Shown here piece by piece: positions 37,516 to 45,752 of a stretch of 64,000 nucleotides of DNA. Within the stretch, counting starts at the first letter, position 1. Each line of letters starts with the position of its first letter. The stretch is from Clostridia bacterium. GTDB taxonomy: Bacteria; Bacillota; Clostridia; Oscillospirales; CAG-272. A program made the position numbers and the translations under genes. Below the pieces are notes generated by a model, which was given only the letters and a program-made list of their open reading frames with translations, did not search any database and had not been told where the DNA came from. Where the stretch lies: assembly GCA_017481595.1 (NCBI GenBank), contig JAFUOY010000026.1:1-64000 (forward strand), read 5' to 3'.

Positions 37516-38472
37516 ATGAAAAAACTAACAGCAATATTATTGGCGATACTGATGCTAATATCTATATTTGCTTCCTGCGGTGGAAATGACGAAACCACAA
37601 CTACGGGAACTCCCACAACTGAGGCACCAACAACGGAAGCCCCGACTACTGAGGCTCCTACAACCGAAGCTCCTACCACGGAAACTCCTACTACAACTCC
37701 TCCGGAGGAGCCGTCAAGCGAAGGGTTAGCTTTTGAAATAAATTCTGACGGCAAATCATATACTATGGTTGGTATTGGCGAATGTAAGGATACGGAAATC
37801 CACATTCCCGAGGAATATAATGGTCTTCCTGTTACCTCTATTGGTCTTCAAGGTTTTAGAAATAATGAACAAATTACACACATATATATTCCGGATAGTG
37901 TAACGTATATTGATGGATACGTATTTTTTGGTTGTTCAAATCTTACTGAGATAGTAATCCCCGATACCGTTACTTATATTGGCGAATGTGCGTTTCTAGG
38001 TTGCAAAAAGCTTACCGATATAAAGCTTCCTGCTAATCTTACTTCCATCAGCAACAATCTGTTTACTTTAAGCGGAATTGAAAGCATAACCATTCCGGAT
38101 AGCGTTACGTCGATTGAGCAAGGTGCATTTAGTCAGGCTAAAAAACTTAAAAGCATAGATATTCCAAATGGAATTACCTCTATTGAACGCGCTGCATTTT
38201 CTCATTGTTATGAGCTTACAAGTGTAACTATTCCAAGCAGCGTTACGTCTATTGATATGCACGCGTTTGGCGGATGCGAAAAACTTGAAAGCATAATTGT
38301 TCCGTCAAGTGTTACTAATATATCCAAAAATGCATTTTATGAAAATGAAAATCTTACGGTGTATTGCGAAGCAACATCCAAGCCCGACGGTTGGGATGAT
38401 GAATGGACGGGAGACGAACGTAAAGATATAAAAGTAAAAGAAGTAATCTGGGGCTACAAGGCAGAAGAGTAA
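37516..38472 (+). CDS. BspA-like leucine-rich-repeat surface lipoprotein
   Basis: This 318-residue protein has a lipoprotein signal peptide with lipobox IFAS-Cys21 and a Thr/Pro-rich spacer made of TTEAP repeats (about 30-65). At least five LRR_5 (BspA/Treponema type) units follow, of the form SVTSIxxxAFxxCxxLxSIxIP. The C-terminal WDDEWTG stretch is usual for such repeats. It should be anchored on the outer face of the membrane and present the LRR face for binding proteins or glycans. The longer frame from 37468 is rejected because AAAGGAGG lies just before 37516. The spacer is encoded by a near-perfect 15-bp tandem repeat. Confidence 0.88.
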   Translation: MKKLTAILLAILMLISIFASCGGNDETTTTGTPTTEAPTTEAPTTEAPTTEAPTTETPTTTPPEEPSSEGLAFEINSDGKSYTMVGIGECKDTEIHIPEEYNGLPVTSIGLQGFRNNEQITHIYIPDSVTYIDGYVFFGCSNLTEIVIPDTVTYIGECAFLGCKKLTDIKLPANLTSISNNLFTLSGIESITIPDSVTSIEQGAFSQAKKLKSIDIPNGITSIERAAFSHCYELTSVTIPSSVTSIDMHAFGGCEKLESIIVPSSVTNISKNAFYENENLTVYCEATSKPDGWDDEWTGDERKDIKVKEVIWGYKAEE

Positions 38473-38535
38473 AAACAATATAATATGACGGTCAGCTTTG
38501 ACTTGTCATTGTATTAAAACCACAAATAAAAAATA

Positions 38536-38612
38536 GAGGACGGAGTGCGTGGGGTTCCCCAAAGCGAAAAATGAGCTTTGGGGGTTCCAAGATCCGTCCT
38601 CGTTTTATAAAA
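38536..38612. terminator. Bidirectional terminator between convergent genes, with an inserted hairpin
   Basis: The perfect outer stem GAGGACGGA (38536-38544) / TCCGTCCTC (38593-38601) has T-rich flanks on both sides. Its loop holds a full copy of the short hairpin element (38551-38587). Confidence 0.75.
38551..38587 (+). repeat. Short hairpin element GGGGTTCCCCAAAG..CTTTGGGGGTTC, copy 2
   Basis: Begins GGGGTTCCCCAAAGCGA and ends GAGCTTTGGGGGTTC, with an AAAAAT loop. It sits in the loop of a terminator stem. Confidence 0.8.
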
Positions 38613-38614
38613 TT

Positions 38615-39106
38615 TTATATATATTTATCGTGAAGCTTTTTGTAATCGCCCTTATAGTGATAGCAGCTTCCGTTTTTGTTTTCTCCCACCTGGTCAAGTC
38701 CCAGATGCTCAAGTATGCCTTGCGATTTTTGGTTCTGCTTGCTTGTAAAGGCTTCTACCGACTGTATAGCCGCAGGCAATCTTTGTACAAGCCAGGAATA
38801 AAAGGAGGAAAAAACTCCCGCGCCCTGATATTCCTGCTTTATCTGTATTTCATCCATCATAAATACGCCGCCGTTTACGTAATACTGAAAGTAACCGATT
38901 ATGGCGTTTTCGTCATACATAAGGACTATTTCTCTTGGGGTGTTCATCATTGCGGGATACACGTTTGAGTACCAGATCTCAAAATCCTTTTCATAAGAGT
39001 TGCCCGTTGGAGCAATAAGGCTCATATTGGAATACAAAATTTCGTAAAGCTTGGGCAACAGAATGCTCATTTCCGATTTTTGCGCATATTCAAATCTGTA
39101 ATTCAT
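38615..39106 (-). CDS. GNAT-family N-acetyltransferase
   Basis: This 163-residue protein has the GNAT fold pattern. The beta4 strand VFMMDEIQIKQEYQGAGVFSSF includes a Q-x-x-G-A-G-like acetyl-CoA loop (YQGAGVF), and a C-terminal GILEHLGLDQVGE fits motif B. It should transfer an acetyl group from acetyl-CoA to an unknown amine. It lies 38 bases downstream of the ABC permease gene on the same strand, so it may be in that operon. AGGAGGA precedes the start. Confidence 0.82.
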   Translation of the reverse strand: MNYRFEYAQKSEMSILLPKLYEILYSNMSLIAPTGNSYEKDFEIWYSNVYPAMMNTPREIVLMYDENAIIGYFQYYVNGGVFMMDEIQIKQEYQGAGVFSSFYSWLVQRLPAAIQSVEAFTSKQNQKSQGILEHLGLDQVGENKNGSCYHYKGDYKKLHDKYI

Positions 39107-39144
39107 AATAGGTTCATCCTCCTTGATTTGCGCCTTAAACTGAT

Positions 39145-40389
39145 TTACTGCTTCTTAAGTACGGTTTTAAGTATGGTACCGATCTTAGGAGGTGTGCCAT
39201 AGAGAAGCACGCCCACGCGATATATCTTTGCGGAGAGTATACCAATTCCTACTGTAGAGCCAATAAGAATAGCAATAGAGGATACGATCTCGTACCAGGG
39301 CACCGTGCTCATACAAATTCTCGTAAACATAGCCATTGGCGACGTAAAGGGAATATAGGAGCAGATAAGCATAGCGGTGTTGTCCACAGTACCGTTACTC
39401 ATAGAGAACATAACCACCATAAACGCGATTATGAAAAGGAACGTAATGGGCATAACCGACGTATTGATATCCTCAAGCTTGGACGCCGTTGATCCTATTG
39501 CGCCAAACATAAAGGCGTAAATAAGGAAGCCGAGGATAAAGAATACGATAAGGTAAGCAAAAAGCTCAAGGGGAATATCGAATATGGATGCTATCAAGGG
39601 ATTTGTCAAGGCATCCTTGTTTACGTTATAAAGCACGATCGCCGTACCGAATATAAGCACCAGCTGTGAAAATCCCGCAATGCAGGACGCCAGCACCTTA
39701 CCAAACATCATAGACGTGGGATTTGCGCTGGTAATAAGCACCTCCATTGCGCGGGAGCTTTTTTCCGTTGCAACGTTGGTGGCAACCATCTGTCCGTAAA
39801 GAAGGATAACCATATAAAGGGCAAAGATCATTATATAGGTGTAGAAGAAATTCTGCATCTGATTTTTGCCAAGAGTCTCCGTTCCGCTTTCGATCTGTAC
39901 GGACATAATTTCCGACGCCTTTTCGGGCGGGATATTGTTTTTTATCATTTCATTTATACGGTATACCTCTTGCAATACGGTGTTGGCAATTTCCGTATTC
40001 ATATCGTACATTGAAAGATTGTTTACGTAATAAGTGTAGGAGGAGGCGCTGTTCATTACGAAGGCGCACTCTGCCTTACCCGTAATAATATCGTTCTTTA
40101 ATTCGTCAATGCTGCCCTCTGCGATATTTATTTCATAATCCACAAAGGCGTTTTTGAAATATTCCTTTACAAGGGCGGCAATGGTTTCGTCCTCGGAATA
40201 AATAAGCATTGTGGGAAGCTCATCGGGAGGTGTATCAACACCATCGTCCGACTCAAATGCCGCAATAATATTGGGAATAAACATAACGATGGCGATGGCA
40301 ACCATAAGAAAGATAGTAAATCCAACGAATACTTTGTTTCTTAAAAAGCCCTTTAATTCAAATTTAAGTATTTTTCCAAACTGCTTCAT
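39145..40389 (-). CDS. ABC-2 type exporter permease (NatB-like)
   Basis: This 414-residue protein has an N-terminal transmembrane helix (about 19-39), a large external domain (about 45-180) and five or six C-terminal helices, the layout of ABC-2 permeases such as NatB. The segment KSSRAMEVLITSANPTSMMFGKVLA is the typical cytoplasmic coupling region. With the ATPase encoded upstream it should form an exporter, possibly for Na+ or a toxic compound. The start lies 12 bases after the ATPase stop, with GGAGGCAGAGC upstream. Confidence 0.87.
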   Translation of the reverse strand: MKQFGKILKFELKGFLRNKVFVGFTIFLMVAIAIVMFIPNIIAAFESDDGVDTPPDELPTMLIYSEDETIAALVKEYFKNAFVDYEINIAEGSIDELKNDIITGKAECAFVMNSASSYTYYVNNLSMYDMNTEIANTVLQEVYRINEMIKNNIPPEKASEIMSVQIESGTETLGKNQMQNFFYTYIMIFALYMVILLYGQMVATNVATEKSSRAMEVLITSANPTSMMFGKVLASCIAGFSQLVLIFGTAIVLYNVNKDALTNPLIASIFDIPLELFAYLIVFFILGFLIYAFMFGAIGSTASKLEDINTSVMPITFLFIIAFMVVMFSMSNGTVDNTAMLICSYIPFTSPMAMFTRICMSTVPWYEIVSSIAILIGSTVGIGILSAKIYRVGVLLYGTPPKIGTILKTVLKKQ

Positions 40390-40401
40390 AGCTCTGCCTC
40401 C

Positions 40402-41292
40402 TTACACCTGCGCGCCTGCGTACTCTACAAAGATATCGTTAAGAGAGGGCTCAAATACCTTTACCTCGTCAATATCGTAGCTTTCAACGAGTCGCTTCAT
40501 CATTGCCTGCTTTTCGTTGGGATCCGCAAGCTGAATAAGTAATGTTCCGTCATCGCGCTGGGTACAGGATTTGCCTAAGTCCGCCTTTATCCTCTCGGGA
40601 TTTGTGGTGCTTACTACCAATTTGTCACGAAGGTAATTTCTCTTGATATCGTGGAGGTCACCGCTGATGGCAACCTTGCCCGCGGTAATAATTGCAATAC
40701 TGTCGCAAAATTCCTCTATATAGCTCATCTGATGGCTCGAAAAGAGAACTATCTTGCCCTTTGCTATCTGCTCCTTTACCACATCCTTAAGAAGCATAGC
40801 GTTAACGGGGTCAAGTCCCGAAAACGGCTCGTCAAGGATAACGATATCAGGATCGTGGGCAAGTGCGGTAATAAGCTGTATCTTCTGCTGATTTCCCTTT
40901 GATAAGGTGTCAAGGCGCTTGTTACGGTACTCACTCATACCAAGTCTGCCAAGCCAATAATCAACGGATCTTACCGCATCCCTTGCGCTCATACCCTTAA
41001 GCTCCGCAAAGTATACCAGCTGATCTATAATAAGCTTTTTGGGATATAGTCCCCTCTCCTCGGGGAGGTAGCCAATGCCGATCTTGCTATAGTCGATGGG
41101 CGTTCCGTCTACCAAAACCTCGCCTCTGTCCGCAGGGAATACGTTCATAAGAATACGTATGGACGTTGTTTTACCTGCGCCGTTTCTGCCAAGCAGACCG
41201 AATGCCTTTCCGCCCTCCGCCACGAAGGAAACTCCCTTAAGGACCTCCTTCTCACCAAAGGACTTGTCAATGTTTTTTAGTTCAAGTATCAT
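40402..41292 (-). CDS. ABC exporter ATP-binding protein (NatA-like)
   Basis: This 296-residue ATPase has Walker A GRNGAGKT (35-42), the signature LSKGNQQK, Walker B IVILDEP followed by FSGLDPVN, and the H-loop FSSHQM. A C-terminal region (about 220-296) resembles DUF4162 of NatA-type ATPases. It powers the permease encoded directly downstream. TAAGGAGG precedes the ATG. The upstream gap 41293-41352 holds GCAACAGATATAAAG, which also occurs in the leader of the SGNH hydrolase gene. Confidence 0.9.
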   Translation of the reverse strand: MILELKNIDKSFGEKEVLKGVSFVAEGGKAFGLLGRNGAGKTTSIRILMNVFPADRGEVLVDGTPIDYSKIGIGYLPEERGLYPKKLIIDQLVYFAELKGMSARDAVRSVDYWLGRLGMSEYRNKRLDTLSKGNQQKIQLITALAHDPDIVILDEPFSGLDPVNAMLLKDVVKEQIAKGKIVLFSSHQMSYIEEFCDSIAIITAGKVAISGDLHDIKRNYLRDKLVVSTTNPERIKADLGKSCTQRDDGTLLIQLADPNEKQAMMKRLVESYDIDEVKVFEPSLNDIFVEYAGAQV

Positions 41293-41352
41293 AAATGATC
41301 CTCCTTAGTTGCTTACGCAACAGATATAAAGTATGCCCGAATGGGCTGAGTA

Positions 41353-42387
41353 TTAAAGTAATGAAAGAAGGGTGTCAACGGCTTCGGTAGTGGTTGCCCA
41401 GCTTGTGGTTATTCTTACAAGCCTCATATTGTCCTCCTTATTGCCGTAAGGACCCCAATCGTCAAGGACCACCTTACCCTCAAGTGAGTCAAGCTTTTCC
41501 TTTGAAATTATGGGAAACTGCTGATTGGTGTAGGAGTCGTTATAAAAGCTGTAGCCCTTTGCTTTAAGCTCACTCTTTATTCTCATGGCAAGCTTTACTG
41601 CGTGGGATGCTATTTTTTCGTAAAGTCCGTCGGTAAACAGCTCGTCAAACTGAATACCAAGCATACGTCCCTTGGCAAGGAGGGCGCCGTGCTGCTTTAT
41701 CTCCGTAAAAAACGCTTCTCCAAGGCTTGGATTTGTAATTACTACCGCCTCGCCAAAGAGTGCGCCTACCTTAGTTCCGCCTATGTAAAATACGTCGCAA
41801 AGCTCCGCAATATCCGTAAGAGTAAGGTCGCTTCCCTCGGATGCAAGGCCGTAGCCAAGTCTTGCGCCGTCAAGAAAGAGTCGCATTCCATACTCGTCAC
41901 AAAGAGTGCGGAGAGAAGCAAGCTCCTTTTTTGAGTAGAGAGTACCGTATTCGGAGGGGTGGGAAACGTAAATTGCGCCCGGGCGTGTCATATGCTGCCA
42001 GGAGCCGTCTGCGTAAAATGCTTCAAGGTATGCTTTTGCCCTGTCGTAGTCAACTTTGCCGTCCTTTTCGGGTATTGTAATAACCTTGTGTCCCGAATAT
42101 TCAATAGCTCCTGCCTCGTGTACGGCAACGTGTCCCGTATCGGCGGATAAAACACCCTCGTATCTTTTAAGAATGGAGTCAAGCACCGTGTAATTTGTCT
42201 GCGTTCCTCCAACTATAAAATATACCTTTGCATCGGGGACGTTGCACGCCTTTCTTATTTTGTCCTTTGCGCTGTCGCAAATGGGATCAAGACCGTAGCC
42301 CGGTGTCTGGATCAAATTCGTTTTTACAAGTCTTTCAATAATATTGGGATGCGCTCCCTCAAGATAATCACTGTTAAATCTGTACAT
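41353..42387 (-). CDS. Low-specificity threonine aldolase-like PLP enzyme
   Basis: This 344-residue fold-type I PLP enzyme has the beta-eliminating-lyase layout. FIVGGTQTN forms the phosphate cup, HEAGAIEYSGHK stacks on the cofactor, LFLDGARLGYG carries Asp173 and Arg176, and IGGTKVGAL has the Schiff-base Lys206. The family cleaves L-threonine or allo-threonine to glycine and acetaldehyde. The start lacks a strong Shine-Dalgarno (AAGGAACG). A TTGAAG-17-TATAAT promoter lies upstream (42449-42477). Confidence 0.88.
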   Translation of the reverse strand: MYRFNSDYLEGAHPNIIERLVKTNLIQTPGYGLDPICDSAKDKIRKACNVPDAKVYFIVGGTQTNYTVLDSILKRYEGVLSADTGHVAVHEAGAIEYSGHKVITIPEKDGKVDYDRAKAYLEAFYADGSWQHMTRPGAIYVSHPSEYGTLYSKKELASLRTLCDEYGMRLFLDGARLGYGLASEGSDLTLTDIAELCDVFYIGGTKVGALFGEAVVITNPSLGEAFFTEIKQHGALLAKGRMLGIQFDELFTDGLYEKIASHAVKLAMRIKSELKAKGYSFYNDSYTNQQFPIISKEKLDSLEGKVVLDDWGPYGNKEDNMRLVRITTSWATTTEAVDTLLSLL

Positions 42388-42448
42388 AATCGTTCCTTAT
42401 ATTATTTATTTAAGAAAATCTGCGTTTTGATTTTCCTTTCTGTGGTTT

Positions 42449-42477
42449 ATTATAGCATATGCGTATAAATTCTTCAA
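42449..42477 (-). promoter_or_regulatory. Predicted sigma-A promoter of the threonine aldolase-like gene
   Basis: Minus strand: TTGAAG (42477-42472), 17-base spacer, TATAAT (42454-42449). Confidence 0.65.
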
Positions 42478-42527
42478 CTGTTTTTTTGCCATTCCACACC
42501 CGAGGCAGAATTTTATTTTATAACGGA

Positions 42528-42557
42528 AAAAGGGCAGAGAATAACTCTGCCCCTTTG
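42528..42557 (-). terminator. Terminator after the PstS-like gene (minus strand)
   Basis: On the minus strand GGGGCAGAG / CTCTGCCC is followed by TTTTTCC, close to the stop codon at 42560. Confidence 0.85.
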
Positions 42558-42559
42558 AA

Positions 42560-43732
42560 TTATCTCCCTGCGTAGCCCGTTTCCTCAATAATATACTGTC
42601 CCTCGTCGGAAAGCATCCAGGTAATAAGCATATCCACGTTTTGGTTCGGGTTGTTTTCGTAGGTTACCGCGTATAAGTAAGTCGTTATGGGATAGGATTG
42701 GTTCTTTACGTTTTCAACCGTAGGCGCGATTCCGTCAATGGCGATCATTTTAAGCTCGGGATTTTGAATTATTCCCTCCACGTAATATCTGAAGGAGAAG
42801 CCGATAGAACCGGATCTGCTCTGATAATCCACCACCTGCTCAATGATCTCGCCCATACCCTTTATTTCCTTGGTTTTAGGGTCCATGATCGGAGTGTCAC
42901 CCATAAATCGGACAAGCATACTCTGGCTGCCGCTTCCCTTATTTCGTTGAAAAGCGACTATCTCCTCGTCGTTACCCCCAACCTCCTTCCAGTTGGTTAT
43001 CCGACCTGAGTAAATACCCTTTATCTGCTCAACACTTAAGCTGTCAATGGGGTTATCCTTGTGGACGAAGAATACAAACGCTTCAGTACCTATTGGAGTA
43101 TATTTGAAAACTGTATTCTGGCTCTTGGCGTATTCCACCTGCTCCTTTGAGGGAGATGCGCCAATAAATATATCCGTTTTCTTTTCGGCAAGCTTTTCAT
43201 ATCCGGCAACCGTGTTGTTGTACTCAAATACTCCGTCATACAGCTTTGTGGTTTCGGGATATACGGCGTTTACAAAAGCCGAATAAACAGGGAAGGCCGC
43301 CGCCGCGCCGTCAATAACAGGAAGAGGAAAATCATCCTCTAACTCGAAGGTCTGACTCTTGAACTTTACGATTTTAGACTCCTCTGTAAAGGGCATATAT
43401 TCGTTTACGTCAATATTTGGCGTTACGTCTATGGTAATGCTTTCCTCGTACCTTTCAATTCCGAAGAAAACGGAAAATATAATAAGTATAATAAGGATAC
43501 AGCATCCCCAAACTATAAGATATAGCTTCCTTTTTCTTGCCCATAAAAAGGGAATTACGGACGGAAGAAGAAAAATTGCGGCAGAAAATAAAATGGTGCT
43601 CGATACCTTTGGTAGCATAATGGCAAAAATAAGAAATAACATTCCCAAATAAAAGGACGCCACCAAAATTCCAATAGTCAAAATAGCCTTTATTATAACG
43701 ATAATCGTATTACGTCTGTCTGATTTTTCCAT
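42560..43732 (-). CDS. Membrane-anchored PstS-like substrate-binding protein
   Basis: This 390-residue protein joins three N-terminal transmembrane helices (about 9-35, 42-62, 70-92) to a PstS-type periplasmic-binding domain (about 125-390). The domain shows IDGAAAAFPVYSAFV, IFIGASPSKEQVEYA, the NPIDSLSVEQIKGIYSGRITNW stretch and QRNKGSGSQSMLVRFMG, the phosphate-binding loop pattern of PstS. Ordinary PstS proteins are lipoproteins or secreted; here the binding domain is tethered by a three-helix module. No pstCAB is adjacent. It may sense or bind phosphate or a related anion. Confidence 0.82.
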   Translation of the reverse strand: MEKSDRRNTIIVIIKAILTIGILVASFYLGMLFLIFAIMLPKVSSTILFSAAIFLLPSVIPFLWARKRKLYLIVWGCCILIILIIFSVFFGIERYEESITIDVTPNIDVNEYMPFTEESKIVKFKSQTFELEDDFPLPVIDGAAAAFPVYSAFVNAVYPETTKLYDGVFEYNNTVAGYEKLAEKKTDIFIGASPSKEQVEYAKSQNTVFKYTPIGTEAFVFFVHKDNPIDSLSVEQIKGIYSGRITNWKEVGGNDEEIVAFQRNKGSGSQSMLVRFMGDTPIMDPKTKEIKGMGEIIEQVVDYQSRSGSIGFSFRYYVEGIIQNPELKMIAIDGIAPTVENVKNQSYPITTYLYAVTYENNPNQNVDMLITWMLSDEGQYIIEETGYAGR

Positions 43733-43782
43733 ATTTTGCTCCTTTTCTGCGTTTATAGAAGCGCTTTATCTTTCTTTGCTTC

Positions 43783-43811
43783 ATTATATCACACAGACTT
43801 AAATATTTCAA
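43783..43811 (-). promoter_or_regulatory. Predicted sigma-A promoter of the PstS-like gene
   Basis: Minus strand: TTGAAA (43811-43806), 17-base spacer, TATAAT (43788-43783). Confidence 0.65.
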
Positions 43812-43837
43812 GTGCTTCGCACATCTGCCATCGGCAT

Positions 43838-43937
43838 CAAAAAATAAAGCGGAGAAATCTCTCGAAATCTCCGCTTTTTATTAGCTTATGTGCAGATTAA
43901 AAGTTATTTGTGATTGCGCTATGCTTGTAAACCAAAC
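43838..43937 (-). repeat. Array 3' module T (terminator type), copy 1
   Basis: It contains the hairpin AAAGCGGAGA / TCTCCGCTTT (43847-43880), then TTATGTGCAGATTAAAAG and TGATTGCGC-ATGCTTGTAAA. It matches the better-conserved copies at 45151-45318 and 48140-48308. It lies directly downstream of the XRE-TPR gene and should terminate it. Confidence 0.8.
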
Positions 43938-43949
43938 TATATAAATCAA

Positions 43950-45026
43950 TTACGTATTCTCAAAATCTAATTCGTTGCGAACAAAATCAAATATTTTCAG
44001 TCTGCTAAACCTTATAACATCGTCTGTATTTGTAAATGTATAATTTTTTGTAAATCCGGAGGCATCTGACGTAGTAGCATTTACGAAAATACTTGTATAG
44101 TGTAGCTCTTTTTTTGGCAGGTTGTCATAGGATTTTGCATGATGAAATGCTTTCTTTAATGCCTCAATCGTCTTATCAGCTTTTTGCATTTTTGCATAGG
44201 ACATAGCAAGGGTCAAATATATTTTTTGAATTCTGCAATGGAAAAATTGATAATTTCCATCATAAATTAAGGTGTTCCACAATGTCAAAGCGGCATTACA
44301 CGCATCAATTTTATCTTCTTCTTTCTCATATTTTCCATAATATAAATTAGTCGTGAGGAGATCCATATAGTTAAGAATGTTATGATGCTTGATTGCTTTC
44401 TTTTTATCCTTGCTATCTTCCGTAAAGTATGCATGCTCAAGTAATGCTTCTCGACACACAAACAAGCTGCCCGCCATCATTGCATACTTAACCGCTGCAT
44501 CTTCATTGGCAATAGAAAGATCTTTTTGAGAGTACATATGAACTAAAGTTTGCAAAGCCGAGTTTCTTATATTACTTTCGGTACAATCTTTCAAAATACG
44601 CTCACATATTACAATGCTTTCTTTTGCATTTCTTTCAATTTCTTCGCTTTCTCCGCCAATATATACCGTTTCCTCTAAGGAAGATGCCAGGTTTATCAAA
44701 CAGTTGAAATCTCCGGGATATTTCTGAGTAGCTTCTCGCCATAGTGCAAGCAAGTTTTTTACATTGCCTTGATTTGAATATTCTTTGTCAAGCGCATAGT
44801 ATTTTTCCATTTCTTTTTCTTTTTCCTTTGGCGCGCGGTCAAATAATTCATCCAATGTAACATCAAAGAAATTTGCAAGCGCCAAAAGCGTGGTAACGTC
44901 CGGAACAGTTTTTCCGCTCTCCCATTGGGATACAGCGGGAACAGATACATAAAGATATTCAGCGAGTTGCTCCTGAGTCAGATCTCTCTCATGCCTGAAC
45001 TTTTTTATTTTAATGCCAATATTCAT
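43950..45026 (-). CDS. XRE-family regulator with TPR-like C-terminal domain
   Basis: This 358-residue protein has an HTH_3 domain at about 3-60 (KFRHERDLTQEQLAEYLYVS, SVPAVSQWESGKTVPDVTTL). The rest is all-helical and looks TPR-like (LLALWREATQKYPGDFNCLINLASSL; ALKKAFHHAKSYD). Such proteins often respond to peptides or metabolites through the TPR part, which is inference here. I chose the second ATG (45026), which is six bases from TGAGGT; the ATG at 45032 is too close. It is the distal member of the cassette-like array and shares its 3' module T with two other members. Confidence 0.82.
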   Translation of the reverse strand: MNIGIKIKKFRHERDLTQEQLAEYLYVSVPAVSQWESGKTVPDVTTLLALANFFDVTLDELFDRAPKEKEKEMEKYYALDKEYSNQGNVKNLLALWREATQKYPGDFNCLINLASSLEETVYIGGESEEIERNAKESIVICERILKDCTESNIRNSALQTLVHMYSQKDLSIANEDAAVKYAMMAGSLFVCREALLEHAYFTEDSKDKKKAIKHHNILNYMDLLTTNLYYGKYEKEEDKIDACNAALTLWNTLIYDGNYQFFHCRIQKIYLTLAMSYAKMQKADKTIEALKKAFHHAKSYDNLPKKELHYTSIFVNATTSDASGFTKNYTFTNTDDVIRFSRLKIFDFVRNELDFENT

Positions 45027-45069
45027 TTTCATACCTCATAAAATTATTCAAAAGCGCTCTTGTGATTAT

Positions 45070-45097
45070 ATTATATCATGATTTCGATTCTTTTCAA
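45070..45097 (-). promoter_or_regulatory. Predicted promoter of the XRE-TPR regulator gene
   Basis: Minus strand: TTGAAA (45097-45092), 16-base spacer, TATAAT (45075-45070). Confidence 0.55.
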
Positions 45098-45150
45098 GAT
45101 AGCGTTTCTAAACAAATATTTAAGCGCCGCTTAAAAACTTAAGCGGTGTG

Positions 45151-45318
45151 GTTCAAATTCTTTCAGTCGGCGAAAAATCGAAAATGGATCTATGAAAATC
45201 CAAAAAATGTTAGGCACGAAAAAACGGAGAAATCTTTCGAAATCTCCGCTTTTTATTAACTTATATATAGATTAAAAGTTATCTGTGACTGCGCAATGCT
45301 TGTAAACGAAGTCTATGT
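45151..45318 (-). repeat. Array 3' module T, copy 2 (full length)
   Basis: About 168 bases nearly identical to 48140-48308. The order on the plus strand is CGAAAAATCGAAAATGGATC, GTTAGGCACGAAAAAACGG, the hairpin CGGAGAAATC / GATTTCTCCG-type stem, TTATATATAGATTAAAAG and GTCTATGT just before the gene end. It acts as terminator for the ORF at 45323-45604. Confidence 0.88.
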
Positions 45319-45322
45319 GCAG

Positions 45323-45604
45323 TTAATCTTCCTTTGAAAACTTATTAAAGTATTTTTCGAGTTTTCTCTCTAAGAAAGGAGTGTATTTTTTATCCAAAGC
45401 CTTGAATATAAAGTGCAAGACAATTTCTAAAATGATGAATAATGCAAAATATCCTCCAATTGCAATCGCATAATATTGCCAAGAAAACGAATTTAACAAT
45501 CCAATTATGAGAAACAACGCAGGAAGAGCTAAAAATTCAATAATATCCCATATCACCATTCCAATACAAAGAATATTAGCAATAAAACCAATTATCTTTT
45601 TCAT
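45323..45604 (-). CDS. Small membrane protein with two transmembrane helices, array member
   Basis: This 93-residue protein has two hydrophobic segments (about 5-37 and 44-70) and a charged cytoplasmic C-terminus (KALDKKYTPFLERKLEKYFNKFSKED). I do not recognise the family. It has its own promoter (45628-45657) and the AAAGGAGAAC ribosome binding module shared with the next ORF, plus 3' module T. That independent transcription unit structure is common to all members of this array. Confidence 0.7.
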   Translation of the reverse strand: MKKIIGFIANILCIGMVIWDIIEFLALPALFLIIGLLNSFSWQYYAIAIGGYFALFIILEIVLHFIFKALDKKYTPFLERKLEKYFNKFSKED

Positions 45605-45748
45605 TTTATGTTCTCCTTTGCTGTTTCATTATACCCATAAATTCGTGAATATTGCAATCGGACAGCCGCCACTTGGCGATGATGGGCGCAAAAAGTTGTC
45701 CGAGGTCTGTCGGGCTGTCGCGCCATACTTGCAAACGAGGTCTATGTA
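45602..45748 (-). repeat. Array joint: shared promoter/RBS plus 3' module J, copy 1
   Basis: The spacer is nearly identical to 46195-46338. It contains a 5' module for the downstream ORF (TTGCAA 45657-45652, 18-base spacer, TATAAT 45633-45628, AAAGGAGAAC) and a 3' module for the upstream ORF (CTTGGCGATGATGGG, hairpins CGCC/GGCG and GGCGC/GCGCC, then CAAACGAGGTCTATGT). Confidence 0.85.
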
Positions 45749-45752
45749 AAAA

